A DNA stretch of 64,000 nt, from positions 372,001-436,000 of the forward strand of contig CAWJKP010000003.1 of the NCBI GenBank assembly GCA_963843465.1. The letters run 5' to 3'. Source of the DNA: CAWJKP01 sp963843465 (GTDB lineage Bacteria > Planctomycetota > Planctomycetia > Pirellulales > Thermoguttaceae). Positions 1 through 9,184 of the stretch are shown piece after piece. Below the pieces are notes generated by a model, which ran no database searches, had not been told where the DNA came from, and saw only the letters and a list, made by a program, of their open reading frames with translations. Both the position numbers and the translations under genes were made by a program. How positions within the stretch are numbered: the stretch's first letter is position 1; each line of letters starts with the position of its first letter.

Positions 1-13
1 GCTTCAGCGTAAC

Positions 14-74
14 GTAGGTTATGCTTCAGCATAACACCTTGCCCTATCGGACGTTATGCTAAAGCATAACCTAC
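14..74. repeat. Dispersed palindromic repeat, family A (two inverted copies)
   Basis: Two copies of a 22-24 base motif, GTAGGTTATGCTTCAGCATA followed by AC, face each other and form an inverted repeat. Each arm is itself near-palindromic (GTTATGC/GCATAAC). Further copies lie at 35646-35763 and 41204-41226. It sits just beyond the 3' end of the dehydratase gene, so it could act as a transcript-end hairpin. The role is inferred. Confidence 0.75.
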
Positions 75-76
75 GG

Positions 77-1075
77 CTACGGCTTCGGCAACGAGCGGGT
101 CCCCTCGGCCACCTCCCGTGCGACCCGCTCCAGGTCGGCGTCAACCATCATTTGCACCAGGCCGGCGAACGTCACCCCGGGCTTCCACCCGAGCACCCGG
201 CGGGCCTTGCTCGCGTCGCCGCAAAGCGTGTTCACCTCGGCGGGACGCAAAAGACGAGGGTCGATCTCGACGTGCTGGCGCCAATCGAGGCCCACGTGCT
301 GGAACGCCAGCTCCACCAGTTCGCGGACGGAATGCTGTTGGCCGGTGGCGACCACGTAGTCGTCCGGCTGGTCCTGCTGAAGCATCATCCACATCGCTTG
401 CACGTAGTCGCCGGCGAACCCCCAGTCGCGCTTGGCGTCGAGATTCCCCAGGCAGAGCTTCTCTCGCAGGCCGGACTTGATCCGGGCGACGCCGTCGGTC
501 ACCTTGCGGGTGACGAACTCCATGCCCCGCCGCGGCGATTCGTGGTTGAAAAGGATCCCCGAGCAGGCGAAGATGCCGTAACTCTCCCGGCAGTTGACCG
601 TGATCCAATGCCCGTAAACCTTGGCCACCCCGTAGGGACTGCGGGGCCAGAAGGGCGTGGCTTCGTTCTGCGGCTCCTGGCGCACGGCTCCGAACATCTC
701 GCTGGAACTGGCCTGGTAGAAACGGATCGTGGGATCGACCAGGCGGATGGCCTCCAAGACCCGCGTCACGCCCAGGGCCGTGAACTCGCCGGTCAAAAGC
801 GGCTGCAGCCAACTGGTCGGCACGAAACTCTGCGCCGCCAGGTTGTAGACCTCGTGCGGCCGGATGTCGCGGATCAGCGTGACGATCGAAAGCTGGTCCA
901 AGAGATCGGCCTGGTGGAGCCGGATCCAGTGGCGAAGATGGGCGATCCGCTCGAAGTTCTCGGTGCTGGCACGGCGGACCATGCCGTGGACTTCGTATCC
1001 CTTCTCCAAAAGGAACTCGGCGAGGTAGGAACCGTCTTGTCCGGTAATACCGGTGATCAGGGCTCTGCGAGTCAT
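77..1075 (-). CDS. gmd: GDP-mannose 4,6-dehydratase family protein (Gmd-like, possibly acting on GDP-heptose)
   Basis: A 332-residue extended SDR enzyme. The N-terminal NAD(P) loop TGITGQDG is at residues 8-15. The catalytic set is visible: SSSE near 123-126, Tyr148 and Lys152 in SPYGVAK. The motifs FNHESPRRG and GNLDAKRDWGFAGDYV are hallmarks of the Gmd family. The ATG at 1075 is preferred over one 11 codons upstream because the Rossmann strand begins directly after it. The family converts GDP-mannose to GDP-4-keto-6-deoxymannose in the cytosol. Close homologues (WcbK/DmhA) act on GDP-manno-heptose instead. HddA- and HddC-like genes in this locus make the heptose substrate possible, but sequence alone does not decide it. 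It is divergent from the RmlC-like gene. Confidence 0.9.
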   Translation of the reverse strand: MTRRALITGITGQDGSYLAEFLLEKGYEVHGMVRRASTENFERIAHLRHWIRLHQADLLDQLSIVTLIRDIRPHEVYNLAAQSFVPTSWLQPLLTGEFTALGVTRVLEAIRLVDPTIRFYQASSSEMFGAVRQEPQNEATPFWPRSPYGVAKVYGHWITVNCRESYGIFACSGILFNHESPRRGMEFVTRKVTDGVARIKSGLREKLCLGNLDAKRDWGFAGDYVQAMWMMLQQDQPDDYVVATGQQHSVRELVELAFQHVGLDWRQHVEIDPRLLRPAEVNTLCGDASKARRVLGWKPGVTFAGLVQMMVDADLERVAREVAEGTRSLPKP

Positions 1076-1225
1076 GGACTGCCGTAAATTGCAGGTATCA
1101 GCGACCACTGCCGGCCGCTCCGCTGAGGCGATTGTAGCTTAGGGTCTGGAAAACAAAAGGGTGCTGTGATTCCTTGGGTTCAATACCCCGCCTTCTCCTC
1201 CGGGAGAGGGGGGTGGCAACGAGCG

Positions 1226-1254
1226 TTGACACCTCGAAGGGGAATTAGTATATA
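1226..1254 (+). promoter_or_regulatory. Sigma70-type promoter of the epimerase operon
   Basis: A perfect -35 hexamer TTGACA is separated by 17 bases from TATATA. The element ends 37 bases before the ATG of the RmlC-like gene and lies in an AT-rich patch of otherwise GC-rich DNA. It would drive the three plus-strand genes. Identified by consensus match only. Confidence 0.6.
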
Positions 1255-1291
1255 TTTTGTCCCCTATCCCTTGGCCGTTGACGAAGGCAGC

Positions 1292-1948
1292 ATGAAGCTC
1301 TTGTCGATCCAATCACTGGCGATTCCCGAGATCCTCGTTCTCCGATTCGCCCGTTTTTCCGATTCGCGGGGCTATTTCACGGAAACCTTTCGCTTCAGCG
1401 ACATTGCTCAGCATCCGCTGGCAGGGAGCCTTGCCGGAGTGCGGTTCGTTCAGGCCAATGAGAGTTATTCCCACGCGGGCGTGATCCGCGGGCTCCATTT
1501 CCAATGGAACCCCTACGTGGGCAAGCTGGTCCGCACGATTTCAGGGCGGATGATCGACCTGGCCGCGGATATTCGCCTAGGCTCGCCGACCTTCGGCAAG
1601 ATCATTGCCTTTGACATGCCTTCGCCTTGGGACGCTGCCGAAGGCACTTGGATTTGGGTGCCGCCCGGCTTTGCACACGGTAATCTGTTCCGCCAACCGA
1701 CGCAGATCGAATATCTCTGCTCGGGCGAGTACAATCCGGGTTGCGAGGGGGGCATTTCGCCTTTGGCCCCCAACCTGGATTGGTCGTTGTGTGATCTGTC
1801 GTTGAAGGCTCTCTTCGACGACACGGCACCCGAGGCGAATATGACGGACAAGGACCGCCGTCATCCGACACTGTTGCAATGGAAGAACGACCCTCGCTCG
1901 GAGAACTTCCGCTACGGTGCCCTTGTTTCGGCCCCCGCGGCTGGATAA
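1292..1948 (+). CDS. RmlC-like sugar-nucleotide 3,5-epimerase
   Basis: A 218-residue cupin of the dTDP-4-dehydrorhamnose 3,5-epimerase family. RGLHFQ (residues 66-71, catalytic His69), the conserved Lys78 in GKLVR, the ADIRLGSPTFG strand and WVPPGFAHG (122-130) are present, and the length is slightly above the usual 180-190. It should epimerise C3 and/or C5 of a 4-keto-6-deoxy sugar nucleotide. No RmlA, RmlB or RmlD is seen here. Its neighbour is a GDP-sugar dehydratase, so a GDP-linked substrate, as for MlghB-type epimerases of 6-deoxyheptose pathways, is plausible. The ATG at 1292 follows the promoter; the open frame reaches further upstream but would cross it. Its last bases overlap an upstream extension of the next frame. 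Confidence 0.85.
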   Translation: MKLLSIQSLAIPEILVLRFARFSDSRGYFTETFRFSDIAQHPLAGSLAGVRFVQANESYSHAGVIRGLHFQWNPYVGKLVRTISGRMIDLAADIRLGSPTFGKIIAFDMPSPWDAAEGTWIWVPPGFAHGNLFRQPTQIEYLCSGEYNPGCEGGISPLAPNLDWSLCDLSLKALFDDTAPEANMTDKDRRHPTLLQWKNDPRSENFRYGALVSAPAAG

Positions 1949-2015
1949 GATTCCGCTTGCACCGCTTCTCGTCGGCTCTGCAGGAAGACGTAACCGCGGA
2001 ACAGGAGGCCCCCAC

Positions 2016-3056
2016 TTGGGACGAGTCTACATCGCCATGGCGACTTACCAGGGGGCCGACTATTTGCAGCAGCAGATCGACAGTATTCGCCTGCAGACGG
2101 TCCGCGACTGGACGCTGCTGGTCCGCGATGACGGTTCCAGGGACGCCACGCTGGAAATCCTCCGTCGACAGGCGGCTCTCGATAGCCGGCTGGTCGTGCT
2201 GGAAGACGACGGACTTCGGCTCGGCGCAGCCATGAGCTTCGCTCGCCTGGCGCAGGAGGCTTATCATCGCGGCGCCGAGTATCTGTTCTTCGCCGATCAA
2301 GACGACTTCTGGCATCCCGAAAAGCTCGACCGGCAGTTGACGCGGATGCGCGAGGCAGAGCAGTCGTGCGACGGCCCAGCGCCGAGCATGGTCTACTCGG
2401 ACCTGGAGGTCTGCGACGTGGAATTGAGAAGCATCCACCCCTCCTTCCTGCGATACTCGTGCCACGGTCAAGGCGGCCGGCACCCTTTGAAGACATTGCT
2501 CGCGCGGAACTTCGTGCCCGGCTGTGCTTGCCTGGTCAACCGCCCGCTGCTGGATTTTGCTCTCCCGGTACCTCCGCCGGCGCTGATGCACGACTGGTGG
2601 CTAACCTTGTCGGCCGCAGCCATCGGGCGGATCGCCTCGCTGAGCGAACCGTTGGGCCGCTATCGGCAGCACGGCCGCAACGCCAGTGGCCCGACTGGTT
2701 TCTGGGCTGGCCTTAACCCGTTGCTTCACCCCTGGAGGCGTCGTTGGCAGCAGGGTACGGCCCATTTCCGCCAGTCGGTGGAGCAGGTCCGATCGCTGCG
2801 CGATCGGCTCATCGAGCGCCGACCACAGACTGACCCCCGGATCCTGGAACTCCTCAACCGTTACTTGCAGGTCTTCGACCGCACGACGCCAGGGCCCAGG
2901 CGGTTGTGGCGGTTGTGGCGGTTGGGCCTGCCCGGCCTCCGCGCGCCGCGGCTATTCTTGTTCTGCCTTTGCACCCTCGTAGCGAGAACCTCGCTGCAAC
3001 CGACGGTCCGCGAGACAACGCTCCACGCAGGTAGAAGCCGGCGTGGGAAGTCCTGA
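2016..3056 (+). CDS. Family 2 glycosyltransferase (rhamnosyltransferase-like)
   Basis: A 346-residue GT-A enzyme. It begins with IAMATYQGADYL, followed by VRDDGSRDAT (nucleotide-sugar binding) and the DXD-type motif FFADQDDFW near residue 92. These resemble rhamnosyltransferases that transfer from dTDP-rhamnose or related donors to a growing glycan at the inner membrane. The frame is open back to an ATG at 1917 inside the epimerase gene. A perfect AGGAGG lies 7 bases before the TTG at 2016, which also places the start just before the first GT strand, so TTG is preferred. It is probably co-transcribed with the epimerase. Confidence 0.85.
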   Translation: MGRVYIAMATYQGADYLQQQIDSIRLQTVRDWTLLVRDDGSRDATLEILRRQAALDSRLVVLEDDGLRLGAAMSFARLAQEAYHRGAEYLFFADQDDFWHPEKLDRQLTRMREAEQSCDGPAPSMVYSDLEVCDVELRSIHPSFLRYSCHGQGGRHPLKTLLARNFVPGCACLVNRPLLDFALPVPPPALMHDWWLTLSAAAIGRIASLSEPLGRYRQHGRNASGPTGFWAGLNPLLHPWRRRWQQGTAHFRQSVEQVRSLRDRLIERRPQTDPRILELLNRYLQVFDRTTPGPRRLWRLWRLGLPGLRAPRLFLFCLCTLVARTSLQPTVRETTLHAGRSRRGKS

Positions 3057-3104
3057 CGGCAACTCGATGATCACTTCGCCGGGCTCCGCTTTGCCGTTTG
3101 AGTC

Positions 3105-3965
3105 ATGAAATATCCTCTGTCATACTATCTGCACGCACTCCGAGGCAACGTGTGCTATGGCTCTGAATTCGTTGCGGCTAAACTCAAGTCCAAGCTCAAC
3201 CCTCATGCTCCGCTGCGCCCGAGCGGAAGCGATAAGTATTACAGCGACTTTCTCCTGGCGATCAACGATGCCTGCGAATTCCTCAAGATAAGCCTGCCTG
3301 ACTTCATAGCCTATTTTGGCGAACATGCCAGATGGCCCGGCGAGTTGTGGACGTCCGTGGGCGCCGACCCCGAACAGTTCAACAGAAGACTGACGGAACA
3401 ATACGGGCGTTATAACATTTGCGCAAATACCATTTGTTCGTTTTCGCTTAAAAGAACCTATGATGCCCTGGCTTATGTCTTGGACATTCTTTCCCGGAGG
3501 ACCGAGGGCATCCGCGTTTGCGATTATGGCTGCTGCAACGCCAACATCAGTTTCTCCATGCTATTGAACGATCGGATCTCGTACTTGGCAATGTGCGATT
3601 TCTACTCCGAATCCACCGCGCTTATCGCTTATAGAATCAATAAGTATCGCTTGGAGCACAAGGCCAAGTGGCACGACGTGAGCCAACGTCCGGAGATGGG
3701 ATTGTACGACGTGGTTTATTGCATAGATGTGTTGGAGCACGCAACCCATCCCTCGGAAATACTTGAGGGAATCCTCTATCCGCTGCTGAAATCAGGTGGA
3801 TTCCTTGTTCTTCAAGCTCCTTGGGGCGGCGGCGTTGTATCCCACCTCGATGAAGCAGTCGTCGATTTCTATACGCGAGGGGGCAGGCGGTTTCTGGCGA
3901 GGAGATTCAAGAAGATACGGTCTCTTTCGGCTCTTGACGTTTCCGGAGTGTGGATCAAACGCTGA
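3105..3965 (+). CDS. Class I SAM-dependent methyltransferase
   Basis: A 286-residue protein. The SAM-binding motif I VCDYGCCNANIS is at about 138-149. A motif IV-like DVVYCIDVLEH follows near 205-215, then LKSGGFLVLQAPWGGG, typical of class I methyltransferases. The 130-residue N-terminal part is not recognised. Base composition is lower in GC than its neighbours, hinting at a different origin. It ends the plus-strand group with the epimerase and GT2, so it probably methylates a sugar residue of the polymer. The substrate is unknown. Confidence 0.75.
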   Translation: MKYPLSYYLHALRGNVCYGSEFVAAKLKSKLNPHAPLRPSGSDKYYSDFLLAINDACEFLKISLPDFIAYFGEHARWPGELWTSVGADPEQFNRRLTEQYGRYNICANTICSFSLKRTYDALAYVLDILSRRTEGIRVCDYGCCNANISFSMLLNDRISYLAMCDFYSESTALIAYRINKYRLEHKAKWHDVSQRPEMGLYDVVYCIDVLEHATHPSEILEGILYPLLKSGGFLVLQAPWGGGVVSHLDEAVVDFYTRGGRRFLARRFKKIRSLSALDVSGVWIKR

Positions 3966-3994
3966 GGGGGCGGGGTAACGTTCACGCGTCGGGC

Positions 3995-4069
3995 GGGGAC
4001 TGGTCCATTTTTCGGCCAAGAAGCGCATTTGGCCGCGGCACGTAAGGCCGAAAACATGGACCTGTCCCC
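3995..4069. repeat. Inverted repeat of the GGGGAC-type intergenic family
   Basis: The arms GGGGACTGGTCCATTTTTCG and CGAAAACATGGACCTGTCCC pair with a few mismatches around a 28-base centre. It sits between convergent genes, where a bidirectional terminator is expected. It resembles the REP-like elements at 46 kb and 61 kb (GGGGACAG core). Confidence 0.65.
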
Positions 4070-4110
4070 TTGGCACTGCCCTAAGGATCGGCGAGAGGAA
4101 TAGCCGTCGG

Positions 4111-5409
4111 CTATCCCATGGGACGGACTGGTAATCCGTCAAGGAGATCGGCCTCGTTGTTGGACGGATTACCAATCCGTCCCACGTCAGAACCGACACT
4201 TGTCTCCTCGCCGCTGCCAAGCCGCGAGAAAACGCTAGAGTATGCGCTGAGGCGTTGATCCACCCACTCTTTCGCCTGGACGAGCGAGGAAGCGACGAAA
4301 TCAATGCCGTGGCTGCGATATTGTTCCAACTCGACCGGTTCCATCTCTCGCAGTTGGGCGAGGCTGAGCTCCTGGCTGAGCACGAGGAACCGCTCCCGGT
4401 GCATGACAATCTTGTATCCCCGGTAGGCATCGAGAACCACCATCGGCGAGGGGGCGGCGGATTCACCGCGATGGAGCACGGCGGCCAGGCATTGCTCCTC
4501 GAATCCGCGAGGGAACACCATCGGCGGCTCCTCGACGGAGGCCGTGCATCCTTCTTCCTGCGGAACATCGCCGGCGGCCGCGAGAGCCGCCTCCCACTCC
4601 GACGGCAAACTCAGACCGAATTGTTCGCCGAGGAAGGATGCCAGCTCCCGGGTTCGGTCGTTGTGCAGTTGCTGCAAGAAGCGTCCCAGGGAAGGCGGAA
4701 GCTCGCCGGGCAGCCCGGAGAAGATCTTCTCCGAGGACGGGAAGGCCGAGAGATCCACGTCCCGAGTAACGCCGAGAAACGCAAAGAGGTTGCGGAGCAA
4801 CTTCTGCGGGTCGTGGACAACCGACTCGTAGAAGTCGACGTAGATCTGTTGGCGCGGGAAGACGGAGAGCCAGCGGCGCAGTTGGCCGAGGTAATCCCCG
4901 CTGGCCAATGGCCACTCGTGGAGGAAATTCTCGCGCCACAGGCTTGGGGAAACCGCTTCGAACTCGCACGTATTGCCCAGGAAATTGGCCTCGTGGTAAC
5001 GGAAATTGTGCTTGGCGTGAGACCAGCTTCGGGCAATCGGCTCCCGCATCAAGAAGACGAGCTTCAAGTTCGGCATGAGGGAGCGGATCTGGCGGATCGT
5101 CTCCACGGGAAGGATCGCGTAGGAAGGGGAAGCCTCACCCTTGACCCGGCCGCCCGCCGCGCTGAACTGATCCAGATACCAACTCAGGTCGAGCCACTTG
5201 GAATAATAGCTGAAATACTTGACCTCTTTGATGGCGGGAACAAAAACTTCCGGATGGCAGCGGAGGTTGTCGGCCAGCCACGTGGACGCGGTCTTGGCGG
5301 GAGAAATGACGAGGAAATCAGGAAACGGCATGGTAACCTCGTGAATAGCGCCGGCCGACTGCCGAAGGCACCAGGCAAGGAACTCGCGGTCCAAGGCAAG
5401 ATCAACCAT
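4111..5409 (-). CDS. Sulfotransferase domain protein
   Basis: A 432-residue protein. FLVISPAKTASTWLADNL near residue 35 is the 5'-phosphosulfate loop, and LVFLMREPIARSWSHAKH near 125 is the 3'-phosphate-binding stretch of PAPS-dependent sulfotransferases. The core resembles heparan-sulfate-type enzymes. It should transfer sulfate from PAPS to a carbohydrate, suggesting a sulfated polysaccharide. The ATG at 5409 is 5 bases from the previous stop codon, so it is the last gene of the tight minus-strand operon. The C-terminal 20 or so residues (GRIGNPSNNEADLLDG and onward) are encoded by an intergenic hairpin repeat and are probably not part of the fold. Confidence 0.85.
   Translation of the reverse strand: MVDLALDREFLAWCLRQSAGAIHEVTMPFPDFLVISPAKTASTWLADNLRCHPEVFVPAIKEVKYFSYYSKWLDLSWYLDQFSAAGGRVKGEASPSYAILPVETIRQIRSLMPNLKLVFLMREPIARSWSHAKHNFRYHEANFLGNTCEFEAVSPSLWRENFLHEWPLASGDYLGQLRRWLSVFPRQQIYVDFYESVVHDPQKLLRNLFAFLGVTRDVDLSAFPSSEKIFSGLPGELPPSLGRFLQQLHNDRTRELASFLGEQFGLSLPSEWEAALAAAGDVPQEEGCTASVEEPPMVFPRGFEEQCLAAVLHRGESAAPSPMVVLDAYRGYKIVMHRERFLVLSQELSLAQLREMEPVELEQYRSHGIDFVASSLVQAKEWVDQRLSAYSSVFSRLGSGEETSVGSDVGRIGNPSNNEADLLDGLPVRPMG
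4120..4183. repeat. Hairpin repeat with GGACGGATTACCAATCCGTCC core
   Basis: The arms GGGACGGACTGGTAATCCGTC and GACGGATTACCAATCCGTCC C are inverted around a 21-base loop. It overlaps the stop end of the sulfotransferase gene and supplies its last codons. The repeat is a common planctomycete intergenic type, recognised here from memory of the sequence. Confidence 0.7.
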
Positions 5410-5414
5410 AGTTA

Positions 5415-6363
5415 TCACCTTTCTGTGCAGACTGCCTTCCGGCATCGCTCCTGAAATGCCCCTTCCGCATAGTGCGCGGCCACGAGTGCCCGGTAGACAA
5501 GCCCCGGCAGCGGAAGCCGCAACCGGCGGTCGGCGAAATCCGCCAAGGGTAGAATCGGCATGGCGATCCGGCGGAGCCACGACAGCCGCTGCAAGACCGC
5601 CTGTCTCAGCGATTCCTTCCCGAGCTCCGGGTGCTTGCGGATCAACAGCCGCGACACCGCGCCCGCCTGCCGCGCACGTCGGCACGATTCGAGCATCGTC
5701 GTGGGATGATCGTGATAGGCGACGGCTTGCGGATGGAAGTACAACTCCATGCCTCGCTTGGCAAGACGGTACCCCAACTCCGTATCCTCGTGCAACGCGG
5801 CGGTGAAATCTTCGTCGAAGGGATGCTCCCGCGAGTCCAAGAGTTCCCGGGAAAGCGATACGTTGGAGCTGTAGAAGAATTGATACGGGCAAGGGGCTTC
5901 CCGGGGCATGGCGCGGAAGGCGAACTGTGGGCCGTATTCACCGCTGTAGCGCACAAAAGGCGTGACGTCCATTTCCGCCGGCCACGTAGTGTAGCCGACG
6001 ACGGCCACCTTGGGACTCCACCCGTGTCGGCCGTGCCGCCGCCGATGCTCCGCGAGGAAGTCGGGGGCCGGAATCGTGTCGTCACCCAGCAGTACCAGCA
6101 ACGACCGGTTGGACGCCGCAATGCCGCGATTCCTGGCCGCGGCCGGCCCCCGGTTCTGCTGCCGCAGGTAGCGCAAGGAGATCGCCGACTGCGCGGCGAA
6201 TCGCTCCACCACCGCCGGCGTGTCGTCCTGCGAGCCGTCGTCGACCACGAGCACCTCGAAGGCCCGGAGGCCGACCGTCTGCGCCTCCAGCGCGCAGCAC
6301 GCGCGACAGCGTGGCCGACCGGTTGCAGGTGGGAATCACGACGCTCAAGCCGCGCTCAGGCAT
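5415..6363 (-). CDS. Family 2 glycosyltransferase (frameshifted)
   Basis: Two frames join into one GT2 enzyme of about 315 residues. The first gives MPERGLSVVIPTCNRSATLS. The second continues with EVLVVDDGSQDDTPAVVERF, NRGPAAARNRGI, a D-D motif LLVLLGDDTIP and DEDFTAALHEDTELGYRL. The switch is near 6287, where one base is surplus (or two are missing) in a GCGC run. The ATG at 6363 overlaps the stop of the preceding radical SAM gene by 8 bases, which supports both ends. The enzyme would transfer a sugar during glycan assembly at the cytoplasmic membrane. The break looks like a sequence error because both parts keep family motifs. Confidence 0.75.
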
Positions 6364-7931
6364 ACTTCCTCTCCAGCGTATGCGCGGTCATCTGCTGGAC
6401 GTGCCGCACGGTATCCTCACCGAATTTCTTCCGCAGGAAGTCCAGGTAGCGCGGATTTGTGTAGTAGGATTGGAACGCCTTGTCGCGGAAGCGCAGAGAC
6501 GTCGGAGCCGCTGAGATAGCGCGTCTGCAGGGGCAGCGTATCGATCGAGTGCTGCGAGTAGCCGGCCCAGTTGTCGGGCAGCCTCCATCCGCCGGCCACC
6601 GCGGCTTCGTGCAGCTTCGAGCCCGGGTAGGCCATGGCACAGTAGAAGTTGGCGAATTCGCAGTTCAGCTCGATGGCCAGATCCAGGGTCTCCTGCATGG
6701 TCTGGAGGTTGTCCTCGGGCAGACCGAAGATGTAGTTGCCGATGACGTAGATGCCGGCGTCCCACACCTTTTGCAGCGTGTTGCGGATGTCTTCCTGGTC
6801 GAACCCCTTTTGCACGTCGTCGCGGACCTTGCTGTTGGCGGCCTCGATGCCGAAGGCCAGCCAGTTGATGCCCGCCTTCTTCAGCGATTCGAGCACCTTG
6901 GGCCGCATCGTGTCCACGCGGGCATAGGCCCAGATGTTGAGATCCAACCCCCGCGCGGCAATCAGCTCGCAGATCTGCAAGACGTGCTTCGGGCTGAGCA
7001 CGAACATTTCGTCGGCGAACTTCACGTGCCGCACGCCGTACTGTTGGACGACGTGCTGCAGAGTGTCGACGACGCGCTGGGGGCTCCAGTAGCGGTAGCT
7101 GTTCGTGGTCGCCGGCATGCCAAGCTGGTGCTCTCCGCTCTTGAACGGCGCCTGGATGCAGCAGAACGTACATTTGAACGGGCAGCCCAGCGTGGTGTAG
7201 ATCGCCACGTACGGCGAGCGGACCAGCTCGCCGGCCTGGTTGACGTCGCCCAGGCAGTGCCAGTTGTGGGCGCGATACTTGTCCATGGGCAGCAGGTCCC
7301 AGGCGACGCCGGGCATCTGCTCGTCGAGATTCTGCACCAGGGGCGCCTTCTTGGTCGGGGGCAGGACGCGATTGCCGTCGCGGCGGTACAGGTCGGATAC
7401 CTTTCCCAGGTCGGCGTCGCCGGCCTTGAGGGCCGTGAGCAACTCGGCCAGGGTGACGAGCCCTTCGCCGCCGGCCACGAAATCGGCGGCTTCTTCCCGG
7501 AGCGTCCGCTCGGGCAGCGCGGCGGCGTGCCCGCCGGCCAGCAGCACCTTCCGGGAGGGATCCAGCTCCTTCAGCGCCGTGCAGACCGCGCCGGCGGCCG
7601 GCATGATCTGCGTGGAGGCCGAGGGCTGATGCCCGTAAACCACCACGGCGACCAGCGTGGGCTTGATATCGCGGCAGCGCTGGGCCGTTTGTGCGGCGCT
7701 GAGGCATTCCGCCTCGGCATCGATGATCTCCACGCCGAAGCCTTGGTTGCGAACGTAGGTTGCCATCAGACCGGCCCAAACCGGCGGTTCGACGGCACTA
7801 AGGGTCGCGGCGAGGGACTGATAGACCTGGGGGCGGCTGGCGGGATTGACCAGGACCAGGTCCGGACGGGCTTGCGGCATGATGGTCGACCTCGGAGGAT
7901 GTCGCGGGTTGGCGGGTTCGTCCTTGTTCAC
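6356..7931 (-). CDS. B12-binding domain radical SAM protein (frameshifted near its end)
   Basis: A protein of about 524 residues. The N-terminal half is a cobalamin-binding-like domain (VAVVVYGHQPSASTQ, LLAGGHAAALPERTL). A radical SAM barrel follows with the cluster motif GCPFKCTFCC, then FADEMFVLSP and IFGLPEDNLQTM. The C-terminus continues after a +1 shift near 6497 as LRFRDKAFQSYYTNPRYLDF. GTG at 7931 overlaps the upstream stop (GTGA); an ATG at 7880 is the alternative. Members use a [4Fe-4S] cluster and SAM, often with cobalamin, for methylation or rearrangement. The substrate is unknown; the locus suggests a sugar nucleotide or glycan. It is divergent from the triplicated copies at 18-24 kb. 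Confidence 0.75.
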
Positions 7932-9131
7932 AACTCGTTAAGAATCGCGCAAAGCCGCAGGATCTTCTCCTCTTCCAGGTCGGGGTAGTTCCCCAGGTAA
8001 AAGCCGAAGAAGTGGACGTGTTCTGCGCAGGGAAACTCGCGGTGCTTGTTGTCGCCGAAGCGCTTGCGCAAATAGGGCTGGCGGAGCTGGTTCCCGCCGC
8101 CGGAGGTGCCGCGGCGGAACTCGACCCTGCAGGCGCGGAGCGTCTCGATCACGCGGTCGCGGAAGCGGTCGTCCGGCTCTTGCAGAACGAGCGTGAAGGC
8201 GTAGTTGCAGCTCCCGGCGGTCTCGAAGTCCGTGCGGTACTTGACGGGATCCAGGCGGCTGAGGAACAGATCCAGGTTGCGCCGCCGCTTGGCGTTGTTG
8301 GAATCGAGCCGCTTCAACTGCGATCGGCCGATCACGGCGTTGATCTCGGTCGAACGGACGTTGTAAGCCGGAAAGGCGAAGATGAAGTCGGGCGTGAGGT
8401 CCGGGCAGCTCCGATGGTAGGGCTCCTTGAAAGCCGCCTCGCTGCACTCGCGCACCATGCCGTGCGAGCGGAACATGCGCAGCATCTCGTACAGGCGGCA
8501 GTCGTCGGTCGAGACCATGCCGCCTTCCACCGTGCTCATGTGATGGGCATAGTAGAAGGAGAAGTTCGACATCAGTCCGAAGGTGCCCAGCTTGCGGCCC
8601 TGGAAACACGCGCCGTGCAACTCGCAGAACGTCCTCGATCAGCGGGATGTGCCGCTTCGCAAGCTCGTCCAGGAGCCGCTGGCTCAGGGCATTGTAGCCC
8701 AGGACGTGGGTGATGAAGACGGCCTTGGTGTCGGGCGTGATCGCTTGCAGGACCAAGTCGTTGTCCATCCCCAGCGTCCGGGGATTGATGTCCACAAACA
8801 CCGGCGTGAAGCCGCACTGGATCACCGAGGCGATGTCCGAGACCCAGGTGATCGGCGGAACGATCACCTCGCCGGGGCCGGCCGTCTCGCCGAGCGCGGC
8901 CAGGGTGATGAGATTCGCCGACGATCCGGAGTTGACCAGCACGCTGTGCTTGACGCCCAGCCACGCGGACCATTCCTCCTCGAACGCGCGAACCTGGGTC
9001 GACTGGGTCAGGATCGGTCCCCCGTCGCCTTCTTCGTCGGAAAGCAACCGAACGACCTCGCGCAGGTCGGCCCGGCTGATATTGTTCTTCATCAAAGGCC
9101 AATCGAGGGAAGTGGCAAGCATGGTGCTCAT
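7928..9131 (-). CDS. PLP-dependent sugar 3-dehydratase (ColD/RfbH type, frameshifted)
   Basis: DegT/DnrJ/EryC1 fold, about 400 residues. The N-terminal half reads PLMKNNISRADLREVVRLL, VLVNSGSSANLITLAAL and PPITWVSDIASVI. After a one-base surplus near 8629 it continues CELHGACFQGRKLGTFG, then FSFYYAHHMSTVEGGMVSTD. The residue that is Lys in aminotransferases is His in the HHMSTVEGG stretch, as in ColD and E1/RfbH. Those enzymes remove the C3 hydroxyl of 4-keto-6-deoxy sugar nucleotides instead of aminating. With a GDP-sugar 4,6-dehydratase in the locus, the product would be a GDP-3,6-dideoxy sugar (inferred). It has a 4-base overlap with the next gene. Confidence 0.75.
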
Positions 9132-9184
9132 GGTTGGTGCCCTTCAGGGAGTTGAAATCCTTTCCTGTCCTGGCGGAGATTGTT

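Noticed and set aside
4255..5454. A 399-residue plus-strand ORF opposite the sulfotransferase.
   Set aside because: Antisense frame of a high-GC gene; the minus-strand product has clear PAPS-binding motifs.
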